From Sebastes aleutianus (lineage: Eukaryota; Chordata; Actinopteri; Perciformes; Sebastidae): a DNA stretch of 64,000 nt. Positions 33,116 through 42,795 of this stretch are shown in pieces. The stretch covers positions 15,152,695-15,216,694 of the forward strand of contig CAKAKS010000034.1 of NCBI GenBank assembly GCA_916700875.1. The letters are read 5' to 3'. Under the pieces are notes generated by a model, which saw only the letters and a list, made by a program, of their open reading frames with translations, was not told the origin of the DNA and ran no database searches. The translations under genes were made by a program, and so were the position numbers. Each line of letters begins with the position of its first letter. Within the stretch, counting starts at the first letter, position 1.

Positions 33116-34240
33116 GCTTCCCTTACAATCAAAATAAATTAATCAAAAATAAATAAATTTAAAAATCAAATAAACAATCAAATAAAAGTTCAATGTGTCT
33201 GTCAGTATAAATACATTCTTGTATGATATTATGGTGGCTATAGAATCACTGGTATCTGTTTATGATTTAACACTGAAGCTGATCAATAAAATGATCAATG
33301 CCACGTAATAAAAGATGTTCCAAATGGTATTTTAGGCGCCAGTGAACAACAAGAGCTGGTTCTGTAATAAACAATGATATTCTGCAGTAAAAAACATGTG
33401 ACCTTCATTATTTCTAATATTACCATTATTTACCGGTAATGTCATTTAATTGTTAACAAACAGTCATTTTTGTTTAATAAAGTATACTACTTTTTCATAA
33501 GGGTATGAACTATAGTACAAGTGAATAGGTATACTGTTAGGTTCTGAAAATACATTTTATATGCTTTAACTTATTAGCCAATGATTTATGTTTTACATAA
33601 AGCTCCTTTTGCTATTTAACTTGATGTTTTGTGATGATAAAAAATAAATAAATAATGAAAATGTTTTTTTCTTGCATTCCTCCACGGTGAACGCTGAATA
33701 TTAAATAAATAATATTACCAAACTGAATTGATATTAATTAAATATATAGTAAATATCAGCACCACTTCTTTCCTTGTTGTCCGTTGTAACAGTGGAGTCT
33801 ATAGTGTCAATACCTACCTACCTACTCTGCAATCAAAACCTCACAATCCTTTTTTCAAAAACGGCATTTTTGCAAGAAAGCGATTGCAGCATTTGAATAT
33901 AACTCTTTCAAAAGCAGCGACACTTGTGTCTTTAGCACTTTGAATAACTTTTTGAATTGTTCTCATACAGGCTTCTGTACAGCACAGATCTACTCACGTT
34001 TCAATGAACACAAAAATATAAAAGCCTTTAAAAAAAAAACTAGATGATCAGCAGGAGCCGGTTGATATTTCACTTTTACCAAAGAACAACTCGCACACAG
34101 TGAACCCAGACGTGACGTAGATAAAAACACACCTACTTAAAGTTATGCTTGGATTTTTAATGTGTTTATAATCTTTACAACAATCACATTTCTGATCAAC
34201 GTGCTGAATACCTGACGTGTTCTTTTCCTACATATAGAAG
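33116..34240. other. A+T-rich intergenic, no gene seen
   Basis: No exon recognised. A segment near 33480-33540 (AGTATACTACTT, GAATAGGTATACTG) resembles the AGTATACTT-rich repeat at 51905-52265. Confidence 0.35.
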
Positions 34241-34699
34241 CAGGGCTGCACAATTCATCGAATATCAATCGCGATTTTGGCTTCCCACAATTAAATGAAC
34301 ACGATTGACTAACAGCTGAACTAACAGCCAGCCACCGGGGGGGAGGGGGGTGATCCAGATGTTTTCAGCTTTACTTTTGGGAGCTGTCACGCCGCTGCAT
34401 GTGCACCCTACAACGGCAGCCTGTTAAAAACTCCCCTAAATGTGGCTGCAGTCCAGAGTAGAAGAGTGATATACTGTTTTGATATTACTTGTTTTGCCCG
34501 TCAAAATGAACTCAGGTGAATATTTGAAGTCTTATTTTGATGCAACGATTTGTACATTAGCAGGATTGTAGCACAACACGGACGTGAAAGCAGTCGGTTT
34601 ATTTTAATGTGAAATATTTTGTCCCTAAAAATTAGGGATGCACCACAGACCGAGTACAAGTACTTACATTTGGGTACTCGCCAATACCGAGTATCGATA

Positions 34700-34788
34700 C
34701 GAGTACTTCTCTGTGCAAAAAGACCCTCGTTAACAGCCAGCTGGAGGGTGTGAGCGACACACGGCAGGCTGGGGAGTCCCGCATACGA
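34700..34788 (-). pseudogene. hAT transposase fragment
   Basis: The minus-strand translation reads SYAGLPSLPCVAHTLQLAVN followed by EGL. The C-x-AHTLQLAVxxGL pattern is the conserved zinc/catalytic-region motif of ZBED-type hAT transposases. Only about 30 codons remain before the frame runs into antisense 28S sequence on one side and the TIR zone on the other. Confidence 0.75.
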
Positions 34789-35165
34789 GGCGGTGCGCCA
34801 CGAACCGGCTCTAGGTCGGCTTGGAAAGGTTCGGGGCGAAGGTGCTTCCCGGGGCCGTGGCCAAAGTGTCACCGGGGCGGACTGTCCTCAGTGCGGAGCT
34901 CGGCCAACGTAAAAGGCGCCAGGGATCTGCGGCGATGTCGGCAACCCACCCGACCCGTCTTGAAACACGGACCAAGGAGTCTAACGCACGTGCGAGTCAG
35001 AGGGTGCAAGCAAAACCCTGTGGCGCAATGAAAGTGAGGGCCGGTGCGCGCCGCCTGAGGCGGGATCCCGGCCCCGCGGGGTCGGGCGCACCACCGGCCC
35101 GTCTCGCCTGCACCGTCGGGGAGGTGGATCGTGAGCGCGTGCGATAGGACCTTAAAGATGGTGAC
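34787..35165 (+). rRNA. 28S rRNA-derived segment (not a functional rRNA gene)
   Basis: Contains the nearly universal large-subunit rRNA stretch CCCGACCCGTCTTGAAACAC, GGACCAAGGAGTCTAACGC. It also has GGGCGGACTGTCCTCAGTGC, TGTGGCGCAATGAAAGTGAG, GGCGCACCACCGGCCCGTCT and GGGGAGGTGGATCGTGAGCG, in the same order and spacing as 28S after the D2 region. It ends at AAAGATGGTGA; in real 28S the next bases are ACTATGCC, here they are CGAGAGG. The left boundary is near GCGGTGCGCC. About 380 bp of a roughly 4-kb molecule, so it is a captured fragment. Confidence 0.93.
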
Positions 35166-35602
35166 GAGAGGTTAACGTCACGCTGCCGTAACGTTGTATC
35201 GGAGCCGTCTTGCGAGTACGAGTACATGAGCACAGTATCGGCCCCGATACTGGTATCTGTGCATCCCTACTAAAAATCAATGAATATTCGTGATGAAATA
35301 GCCTCATCGTGATCTCAATATTGATCAAAATTGTGATGATCATTTTGGTCGTAATCGTGCAGCCGTACGTATGAGGAAGATTAACGCCACACTTTGATTA
35401 ATAATTCATATATTCAAAATATAAATCGCCACAAGATGATTTTTTATTTAAAAACAGCACAAAAATATGAGAAAGGAGAAGTTACAGTATCATATAAATG
35501 GAGAGAGATAATGAACTCCTCTGTAAAGTGAATAAACTGATTGTTAAAGTCCACAAATGTGTGATCCACACAGTATTTATAAAAATGTAAAATAGTTTGG
35601 GA

Positions 35603-36294
35603 TCACTGAAAACTCGTAGCGCCGAACTCGGCCTCGTGTAGAAACTGCTGGATCTTGGTTCGGACCCACGACTGTTTCTCTGCAGGGAGTCTCCTCATGG
35701 CCGGAGCCAAGCTCAGTAAAAACAGCGTGACATCGTCTCTCTGGTCCAGATCCCGGTCTCTCTGAGCCTCCCTGGCCTCCATCCTCCTCAGGCACTCCTC
35801 CAGCAGACCGTCGCCGCTCTTCCTCTTGGCCCGGGTGGGCCTGGTAGACGCAGCGCCGCACTCCTCCTCGCCATCGGTTTGGTCCAACAGCTCCGCCACC
35901 TCAGCTTCCTGCTCTTCGGTCTTCAAGTGGTTCAGCCTGGAGGCGGCGCAGGACGGCAGCGGGCCGCGCTGCGTCTGAAGGTGATGGAGGTCGGGCTGTA
36001 GGACCGCCGCCGCCAGCGAGGACTGAGCGAGAGGCGTCAGCTGGTCTGAGGGCTGCGAGGAAGATTGTGACGAAGCTAAGGACGCGGCTAGAGACGTCAC
36101 CGACTGCATCATCACCTCAAACAGTTCCTTCATGTTGTCGTGTTGTTGTACTTGTACGCAGTCGTCCGAGGTCACCTCCATCTTTGCTTCTTTCAATCGG
36201 ACGGCGTCTCTGCTGGCAGAAGACGGACGCTTCCTCTGGACGAACTCTGAGGATGATGATGATGTTGTCGTCGTGGCGTCTACTACGGAGATGT
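35603..36294 (-). CDS. last exon of a BESS-motif (MADF-BESS type) nuclear protein
   Basis: Minus-strand exon with acceptor TTTGTCTTTGTAG at 36295 and stop TGA at 35603-35605, about 230 codons. The C-terminus, DDVTLFLLSLAPAMRRL followed by KQSWVRTKIQQFLHEAEFG, matches the BESS protein-interaction motif (D-x-x-x-FLxSL-x-P-x-M-x-x-L then a basic helix). The middle is Ser/Gln/Glu-rich linker with KR-rich patches (QRKRPSSASRD, RPTRAKRKSGD) that could be nuclear localisation signals. In the family an N-terminal MADF (Myb/SANT-like) DNA-binding domain precedes this. No MADF exon is visible upstream in 36.3-38.1 kb. Function is probably transcriptional regulation, or the gene is a domesticated Harbinger-type accessory gene. 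Confidence 0.7.
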
Positions 36295-36890
36295 CTACAA
36301 AGACAAATAAAACAATCACATTCAACTTTCATCCCACAGCTGTGATGTGTTTTTAGGGATTTGAGTTGAACATTTTATTTGTAATAAAACTGTGAAGTCA
36401 CTGGGATTCATCAGCAAACTAAGAAGTTTCAGAAATGTTTCTTGTTTATTAACCTTACATTATTCCCTGATTTATCCCTCATCATTGTTGAGCATCTTCT
36501 TTAAATCTTAATTACTAGACAGGTTAATCCTCTTCACATGGCCAGTACTCCCTCAGATATCGTGGTGTACAAATATGGAACACCAAAACGCATCTTATCA
36601 AGACCTCGTTATCCTTAGAATATCAAAACGTTTAATTCATGATGTCTAATTATCTTTTGATATGTTTAGATATATTTACTTTTTTGATTTTGTGCAGTTT
36701 TATGTGTGTGCATTGATTTGAGTATCACCAGTTGCTTAATTTTCCCTGGATAGGATTTCTTTGTTTCCCTGGCACAGCGCGGGAATAAATAAACTAGAAG
36801 GGCACTGGGAGAGCGCAGACCTCCGCCAAGGCCAAATGGCCTACAGTATGTCACAATGTTAACAAAATAATTTATGTATGTGCCCAAAAT
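36295..36890. other. upstream intron of the BESS gene, no exon seen
   Basis: A+T-rich sequence. No MADF-like coding segment on the minus strand. Confidence 0.35.
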
Positions 36891-36896
36891 GTATTG

Positions 36897-37030
36897 AGGC
36901 GCCAGGGGTCTGCGGCGATGTCAGGCACACACCCGACCCGTCTTGAAACACGGACCAAGGAGTCGAACGCACGCTTGAGTCAGAAGGTGCAAGCAAAACC
37001 CTTTGGCGCAATGAAAGTGAGGGCCGGCGC
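36897..37030 (+). rRNA. 28S rRNA-derived fragment, copy 3
   Basis: GGCGCCAGGGGTCTGCGGCG, then CACCCGACCCGTCTTGAAAC, ACGGACCAAGGAGTCGAACG, GTGCAAGCAAAACCCTTTGG and CGCAATGAAAGTGAGGGCC. About 134 bp. It shares the unusual GTGCAAGCAAAACCC variant with copies 1 and 2. It is cut at both sides, and on the right it is joined directly to another dispersed repeat. Confidence 0.85.
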
Positions 37031-37232
37031 GGCTGAACCCTAATGACTTTGGTGATCCTCTGACTTTTCATCTAGCGCCACCATCAGGGCAAACTTTTAA
37101 TGTCTTCAATACTTTGGTTCATGACCAAATACCTGCAGAACTGGTGCTAATTAGTAAATCTTACCACGCTAACACACAACTGTTACTATGAGCCTGTTAG
37201 CATGTTGGTGTTAGCATTTTCTGAATCTCCTA
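37031..37232. repeat. dispersed teleost repeat (GATGAACCCTAATGACTTTG family), copy 2
   Basis: Nearly identical to 27930-28128 from CTGAACCCTAATGACTTTGG through CTGTTAGCATGTTGGTGTTA. It starts exactly where the 28S fragment ends and stops where the piggyBac-like remnant begins (CCTAACCCTTGTGTGG). Confidence 0.75.
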
Positions 37233-37913
37233 ACCCTTGTGTGGTGTTCATGTTTTTGTTACTCAGCCAATGTCCGCCGGTCTGTTGGACCCACCCCATT
37301 ATTGGGTTTTTAAATCAATACAGCCATAACAATTCATGTAAAAATACTTAACAGATGTTTACTTTATCCCAATTACAAGCAATATAGACAGGTTCATATT
37401 TGCCATTTACTTCTGTAGGATATTATTTATGAACAAAAGTGCTATTTGTTTTTTGTGATAAAATGTAATAAAAAATAAAAATCAATTATAATAAACATAT
37501 GGGTGGAAAAAAACATTTATCTTGAACAAATATAAATGAAACAATGTTTTTATTGATGTTTATTTCTTTGAACTTCATTAGAAATTCATGTCAGTCTACA
37601 CAACACGAACCCCATTGAACACATAGCCTATTCATGCCAGCTTATACAACACATGAGGGGCAGAGTTTTACTGTGTGTGTGTTGCATCTTTTGACATCCA
37701 TATTTCTCCACTTGCTGGCTGCTGATGGGCTCGTTTTTGAGCTGCCTGATGGACAGTCTCATCCTCGTCTTCATACTCATTGTCAGACTCTGAATTGACA
37801 GAAATGTGATCCTAATATTCTGAAAACTCTTCCTCTTCATCTTCATCTTCCAAAAGTTCTCTCTCTTCTAAAATCATTTCTAAAGCCCTCTGAGCAGAGA
37901 GTCTTTTCGCCAT
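37233..37913 (-). pseudogene. piggyBac-like transposase remnant
   Basis: Minus strand from an ATG at 37913: MAKRLSAQRALEMILEEREL, a run of Asp/Glu, then a TAG stop after SEY. In the same frame follow DHISVNSESDNEYEDEDETV and HQAAQKRAHQQPASGEIW. An acidic N-terminus of this kind followed by a W-containing linker is typical of piggyBac-derived transposases. The DDE domain is absent. The element end at 37233 reads ACCCTTGTGTGGTGTTCATG. Called a remnant because of the in-frame stop and missing core. Confidence 0.5.
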
Positions 37914-38116
37914 CTTGATCGATTGCGATAAGGAGCCACACAGCCGATTTGCAGCTTGGATATAGTGTGAGACAATCAGGTCCTGACATCCGATGATAAC
38001 GGCTTCTTATTGCACATTCTGTGGCGTACACCATAGATTTTACACACCGCTCCATGTTTCTACATAAATGACTCAACGTAAAAAGCATATTGTAAATAGT
38101 TTTCTTGATTTTGCAG

Positions 38117-38368
38117 CTGAAGATAAGTACATACAACAATCGGCCGCTGTCACCGCGGGATTCTCACATGATGGTTAAAGTGACAGCGGTACAGCGAAAG
38201 CAAAGTCCGTGGAAGTGGGAAATGAAGGAGGAAGAGTCAAACATGTCGGGCCCTTCAGTACATCCAGAGGAGATGCTGCCTAAAATAATGGAGTATAATG
38301 TCCCTCGAGACGGAATCCTACGTCTCAACGTCGAGATCACGAATGAAACGGAAACACTCACAATTGAT
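38117..38368 (+). CDS. cd109: CD109 exon 1 of those present (MG4 domain)
   Basis: 252 bases, phase 0; acceptor GATTTTGCAG, donor GTAAGA. It starts LKISTYNNRPLSPRDSHMMV and ends with YNVPRDGILRLNVEITNETE followed by TLTID. This matches the CD109 strand order around the KVTRxDG and YTVPxSGxxxIxF segments. Confidence 0.85.
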
Positions 38369-41300
38369 GTAAGATAATCTTTTTTTTATCACTTCTAAAC
38401 TCGCCCTTTATTCTGACTGCATCCTCAGTCTAACTGTGTATCGAGTGTGTAGTAAAAAATGACAAATGAGAACTCACAGCTGGAGAAAAAGTGAAAGAAT
38501 TTGGGATTTGAATGCAGCAGATCAATCGCTAGAATAGTCTTTTGATTTGTCCACAGGTAAACTTACAGTTCAACATATATAAATAAAAAAGTTTCTACTT
38601 GTAGATAAATAAATTACATTTAAAGGGACTATTTGTAACTTTCAGAATGTCTTGTTAACAGCTTCACCTGTGGCCGTTAAGTCAACGAAAGTCAGCGTCC
38701 TGTTGCTGGCGCTTGTGCTCGCTCTACATAGACATGAAGGAGCATCGCTCAACACAGTGAGGAGACACACGTCAGCTAAAAGCACAATATCACTCTATAT
38801 TTCAGCTGCTTGGCAGTAATGTTAGCTGACCAGACCAAGGTCTCTCCATGAATCAATGCTGATCCTAGTGTTGGCTTTTCCCGCCTCAGCCTCCCGACCG
38901 CGGCCGGAGGGAACGGGGGAGACGCCGGAGTTTTGGTCGGAGACGATAACGTTTCTCTCTGCGGAGCCCCGTCACTTCACAAGACACGGGAAACCTCTGT
39001 TGGTCTGGAGGAGCTGCAGCAGTTATTTCTGCACAAACGTCCACTGTACATTCACTAGATATTCTCAGAGCTACTAACTCTTCTGTAGTGTGGCGTGAGC
39101 GCGCATTCACGTCTAGAGGTGGAGTAAGACAGCGAGAACGCGTGCGGTTTGTGAGTGAAGACAAGCAGGCAGAGGAGCAGAGACTCCGGCCACACGCGAG
39201 CCCGCATGGGATCCCAACCCGGTAGATTTATACGTGTAAAAAGTTACAAACAGTCCCTTTAATTCATACTAAATTACATAATTATTTTCAGGAAACTTCC
39301 TTTATAATAACAGACCCATAAAATAAATCATTACTGTCACATTTTAAATTGGCAGCAGCGTTCCGATGTCGCAGTTACATTGATCGGTACATTTTCTGTA
39401 ATATTTAATATTTAATCACGATTAATTTAATTTTTAATTAATTAAATTATTATATATAATATATATTAAATATTTAATTTAATTTAATATTAACAATTGT
39501 CCATAGCTAATCGTGATTAATCACAAATTACTCACAAAGTATTTGAAACTCTTATCAACATGGTAGTGGGCAAATATGCAAATGTATGTATATATTTATT
39601 ATTGGATCAATTAACAACACATATTTATCTGTTTTTGTTTGTTTGTTTTCAGGCTGACTTAGAGGACAGCCATGAAACGCTACATCTCCATAGAAGCTAC
39701 ACATCCCCCAGTCACTCCTACCTGCAGATAGGAACACCTTACAGACATCCAGAGGTGAATATGAGGAACGTAGTAACATCTGTGTCGCGTGGTTGTATCT
39801 GGTAGCCTTGTGGAAATACTGGTGGTGAGGTAGAATGTACATTTACTTCCATGATGTACCTAATAATCATTAAACTGTCTCTTCCATCAGGCTGTTTCAA
39901 TCCTCATTCTGCCTGTTCGGAGCAATTTTCCAATAACTGAGTTTCACTACATAGTGAGTACAACATTATGACACTCATTAGTCAATATATTGCATTTAAT
40001 TGATTTACATTTCATTCAATCGCCCGAGGCTTTCATTTAGAGTGACTGACATCGAGTGCAACTGTAAAATAAAGTTGAATTTCTAAACAATATACACGGG
40101 ATTTTGTGTGTTTTTACATTTTGTGCAGCATGTTGCTAAAGTGCTATAGACCCTTTTTGTGTCAACGTCATGACGAGGTCACGGTGTTCAATGGAGGCTC
40201 AACAAAGGAAAGACTGGAGGCTAACGCTACACACAGAATCCAGATATCACAGACACAGACGTCTCTGAAACGCTTTTCCGATGTTGTCCGACTCTCTTTC
40301 TGACTGACTTTACTGAAGGATAGTTAACTATAGACATCCAGAGATTTATACACCCTCAATTTATCTTTAATAAATCTCTAATCTGGTCCCGTTGGTTCAC
40401 GTTAACTTTCTCAACTACCACTGGTGATCCTGGAGAGTGAGTGACAGCACATGTTGAGAGAAACTAGGATTTTCTTCAGCCATTGTTAAAAAAACAAGCC
40501 AACAATACTTGCCAGCCAGCGTTAACTAACGTGTTCGGAGAATTAATCTGCCTCCACTTAACGCTCCGCCCACTAAACACGTCACCATGGTTACCAGGAC
40601 GGGGTCTATATAAATAAAGTTTGTTATTATACAACTTTAGAAAGTCACAATATGTCTGTCGACCCCCTAGTGGCCAAAAACAGTTACTGCAGCTTTAAGT
40701 GTAGAATGTATAACAGAATTAAGGGCTCCCGTCTGTCTTCTATGTGTGAAGGTGATGTCCAGAGGTCAGGTGGTGTCTGCTGGGAAAGCATATCGTTTTC
40801 TCTATCTGGAGCCAGAAACCAGCTGGGCTCCTGTGGCCTGCGTCATCGTCTACTGTGTGCGTCCCGACGGAGAGATCGTCAACGACGTGATGCAGCTGCC
40901 CGTCACCCAGACTTTACAGAACCAGGTGACAGGTTTGATTAAAGTGATATTTGAGGTGTCCTGGCAGTGTGATTGTGAGTATGATCTGTTATCGAGGTGG
41001 TGAAACAGTGCACAGATAAGTGGAGCTAATAGTAATCTAGTTGATTTGCTCAATCTGTGAGCCAATCAGAAGTGTGGGAAATGTTGGAAAAAGGGGAAGT
41101 TAGGGGTAAAGTTTGATTTTCTTCAATCACAACAGTCTGCTACATGGACAGAAAGTCTGAAACATTTTTATTAAATTATTTAATCGCGATTAATCGCATG
41201 ATTGTCCATAGTTAATTGCTTGAAATGTATCTTAAAGGGAGATTTATCAAGTATTTAATACTTTTACCAACATGGGAGTGGACAAATATGCTGCTTTATG

Positions 41301-42723
41301 CAATGTATTATGCATGTATGTATATATTTATTATTGGAAATTAATTAACAACACAAAACAATAACAGATATTGTCCAGAAACCCTCACAGGTACTGCATT
41401 TAACATAAAACAATATGCTCCAATCATAACATGGCAAACTGCAGCCCAACAGGCAACAACAGCTGTCAGTGTGTCAGTGTGCTGACTTGACTATGACTTG
41501 CCCCAAACTGCATGTGATGATCATAAAGTGGGCATGTCTGTAAAGGGGAGACTCGTGGGTACCCATAGAACCCATTTACATTCACTGATCTGGAGGTCAG
41601 AGGTCAAGGGACCCCTTTGAAAATGGACATTCGTACGTTTGGAGCGTTATTTAGCGTTATTTCATATGATACCAGTATCTTCACTCTAGCTTGAAAACTG
41701 AGCCGCTACAACCTAAAAATCACAAGTTGCGTTAATGCGTTAAAGAAATTAGCGGCGTCAAAACTAATTAGCGTTAACGAGTTATTATCGTGTTAGCCCT
41801 AATATTTATATCATCGAGTAGTAACTAAATTGATTTCAAAAGACGTCATGCCGTCAGAATTTGTCTGGTGTGGTCCACTTTAAGGTGGTTTTAATGGATC
41901 CTCAGTTCAGATGTTAATTGGAACATAAACACTTTGGAACCCGTCTTTTGAAGCTCTCCCACACGGCTTTGTTAAATGAATTCATGCTTCCGTGTGGTTA
42001 TGAGGTTTTTACAGCAGCTAGACTTATTTGTCTTGAAGTCTGACCAAAAACAATTCAATACTTGTCAGCACGTACCACCTCTATGCTCACCTCTGTGTAT
42101 ATGATTGGCAGGTGTCTCTGAGCTTTAACCAGGTTTCGAGGAAGCCAGGTGAGGAGGTCAGACTGCGGGTCAAGGTGGCGGAGTCCGCCTCTCTGGTCGG
42201 CATCCTGGTGGTCGACAAGGCGACAAAGTGGAAGGGTGACAATGACATCACCAAGGAGGCGGTGAGAACAACACCGGAGTCATCGCTTGTTCACATCCAA
42301 CAACTTTCTCCCAGTTTGTCCAAGACCTTGGTTTAACACACTGGTTCCCAATCTGGGGGTCCCGACCCCGTGTGGGGTCGCCAAAGCTTCAAGGGGGGGT
42401 CAGAGGCCTTCTTGATTTTAAAGGGGTTTAGGACAACTTTTTTTTTTCACATATAGAGTTGGCGTTCATCTCAGCAGTTCATTCATTCTGTGAAGAAAAC
42501 TGAATTAAAAAACTGAATTTGTCCAAAAGGAAGCCTACTAAGCAGAGCTCGAGTTTTAGGATGTCCCGTCGTCCCGGGGCCGAAAAGAAAATAGGATCGG
42601 GGAAGATTCAAATCGATTTTGGGACGAGAGTTGAACGAAAAATACCCGTCAGAATGAACGGCAATGAAAATGAGAGCAGGTTTTGTGAAGCGCACAGTTA
42701 TTATCAAACCTCCTTGACAACAT

Positions 42724-42795
<72 letters not shown>

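Larger units (their letters stand above)
34633..35269. mobile_element. intact non-autonomous hAT element carrying a 28S rRNA fragment
   Basis: A 637-bp element. Its left end is TAGGGATGCACCACAGACC, and its right end reads TAGGGATGCACAGATACC on the other strand, about 12 bases of TIR. It is flanked by the perfect duplication CTAAAAAT. Inside, from left to right: a GAGTACAAGTACTT and TATCGATACGAGTACTT zone, a remnant of hAT transposase coding sequence (minus strand), about 380 bp of 28S rRNA sequence (plus strand), then a CGAGTACGAGTACATGAG and GTATCGGCCCCGATACTGG zone. The element has no intact transposase and must have moved with enzyme from elsewhere. Confidence 0.92.
34625..35277. repeat. 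8-bp target-site duplications CTAAAAAT
   Basis: CTAAAAAT at 34625-34632 and again at 35270-35277, directly abutting the inverted ends of the inner element. A perfect 8-bp duplication is the hAT-superfamily signature. Confidence 0.9.
34241..35366. mobile_element. outer hAT-like MITE (CAGGGCTGCACAATT family), interrupted
   Basis: Left end CAGGGCTGCACAATTCATCG and right end GTCGTAATCGTGCAGCCG form an imperfect inverted repeat. Internal motifs ATCAATCGCGATTTTGG (left) and AATTGTGATGATCATTTTGG (right) are characteristic of this MITE type. The element is split by the insertion at 34633-35269. No clear 8-bp duplication of its own is seen. Confidence 0.6.

Noticed and set aside
34821..35147. 108-codon frame at the 28S segment
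   Set aside because: It is rRNA sequence (28S) read as protein; G+C-rich rRNA is often open by chance.
34787..35165. A functional rDNA unit or array edge
   Set aside because: Only about 380 bp of 28S, ending abruptly within an element bounded by TIRs and target duplications; no 18S, 5.8S or spacer nearby.
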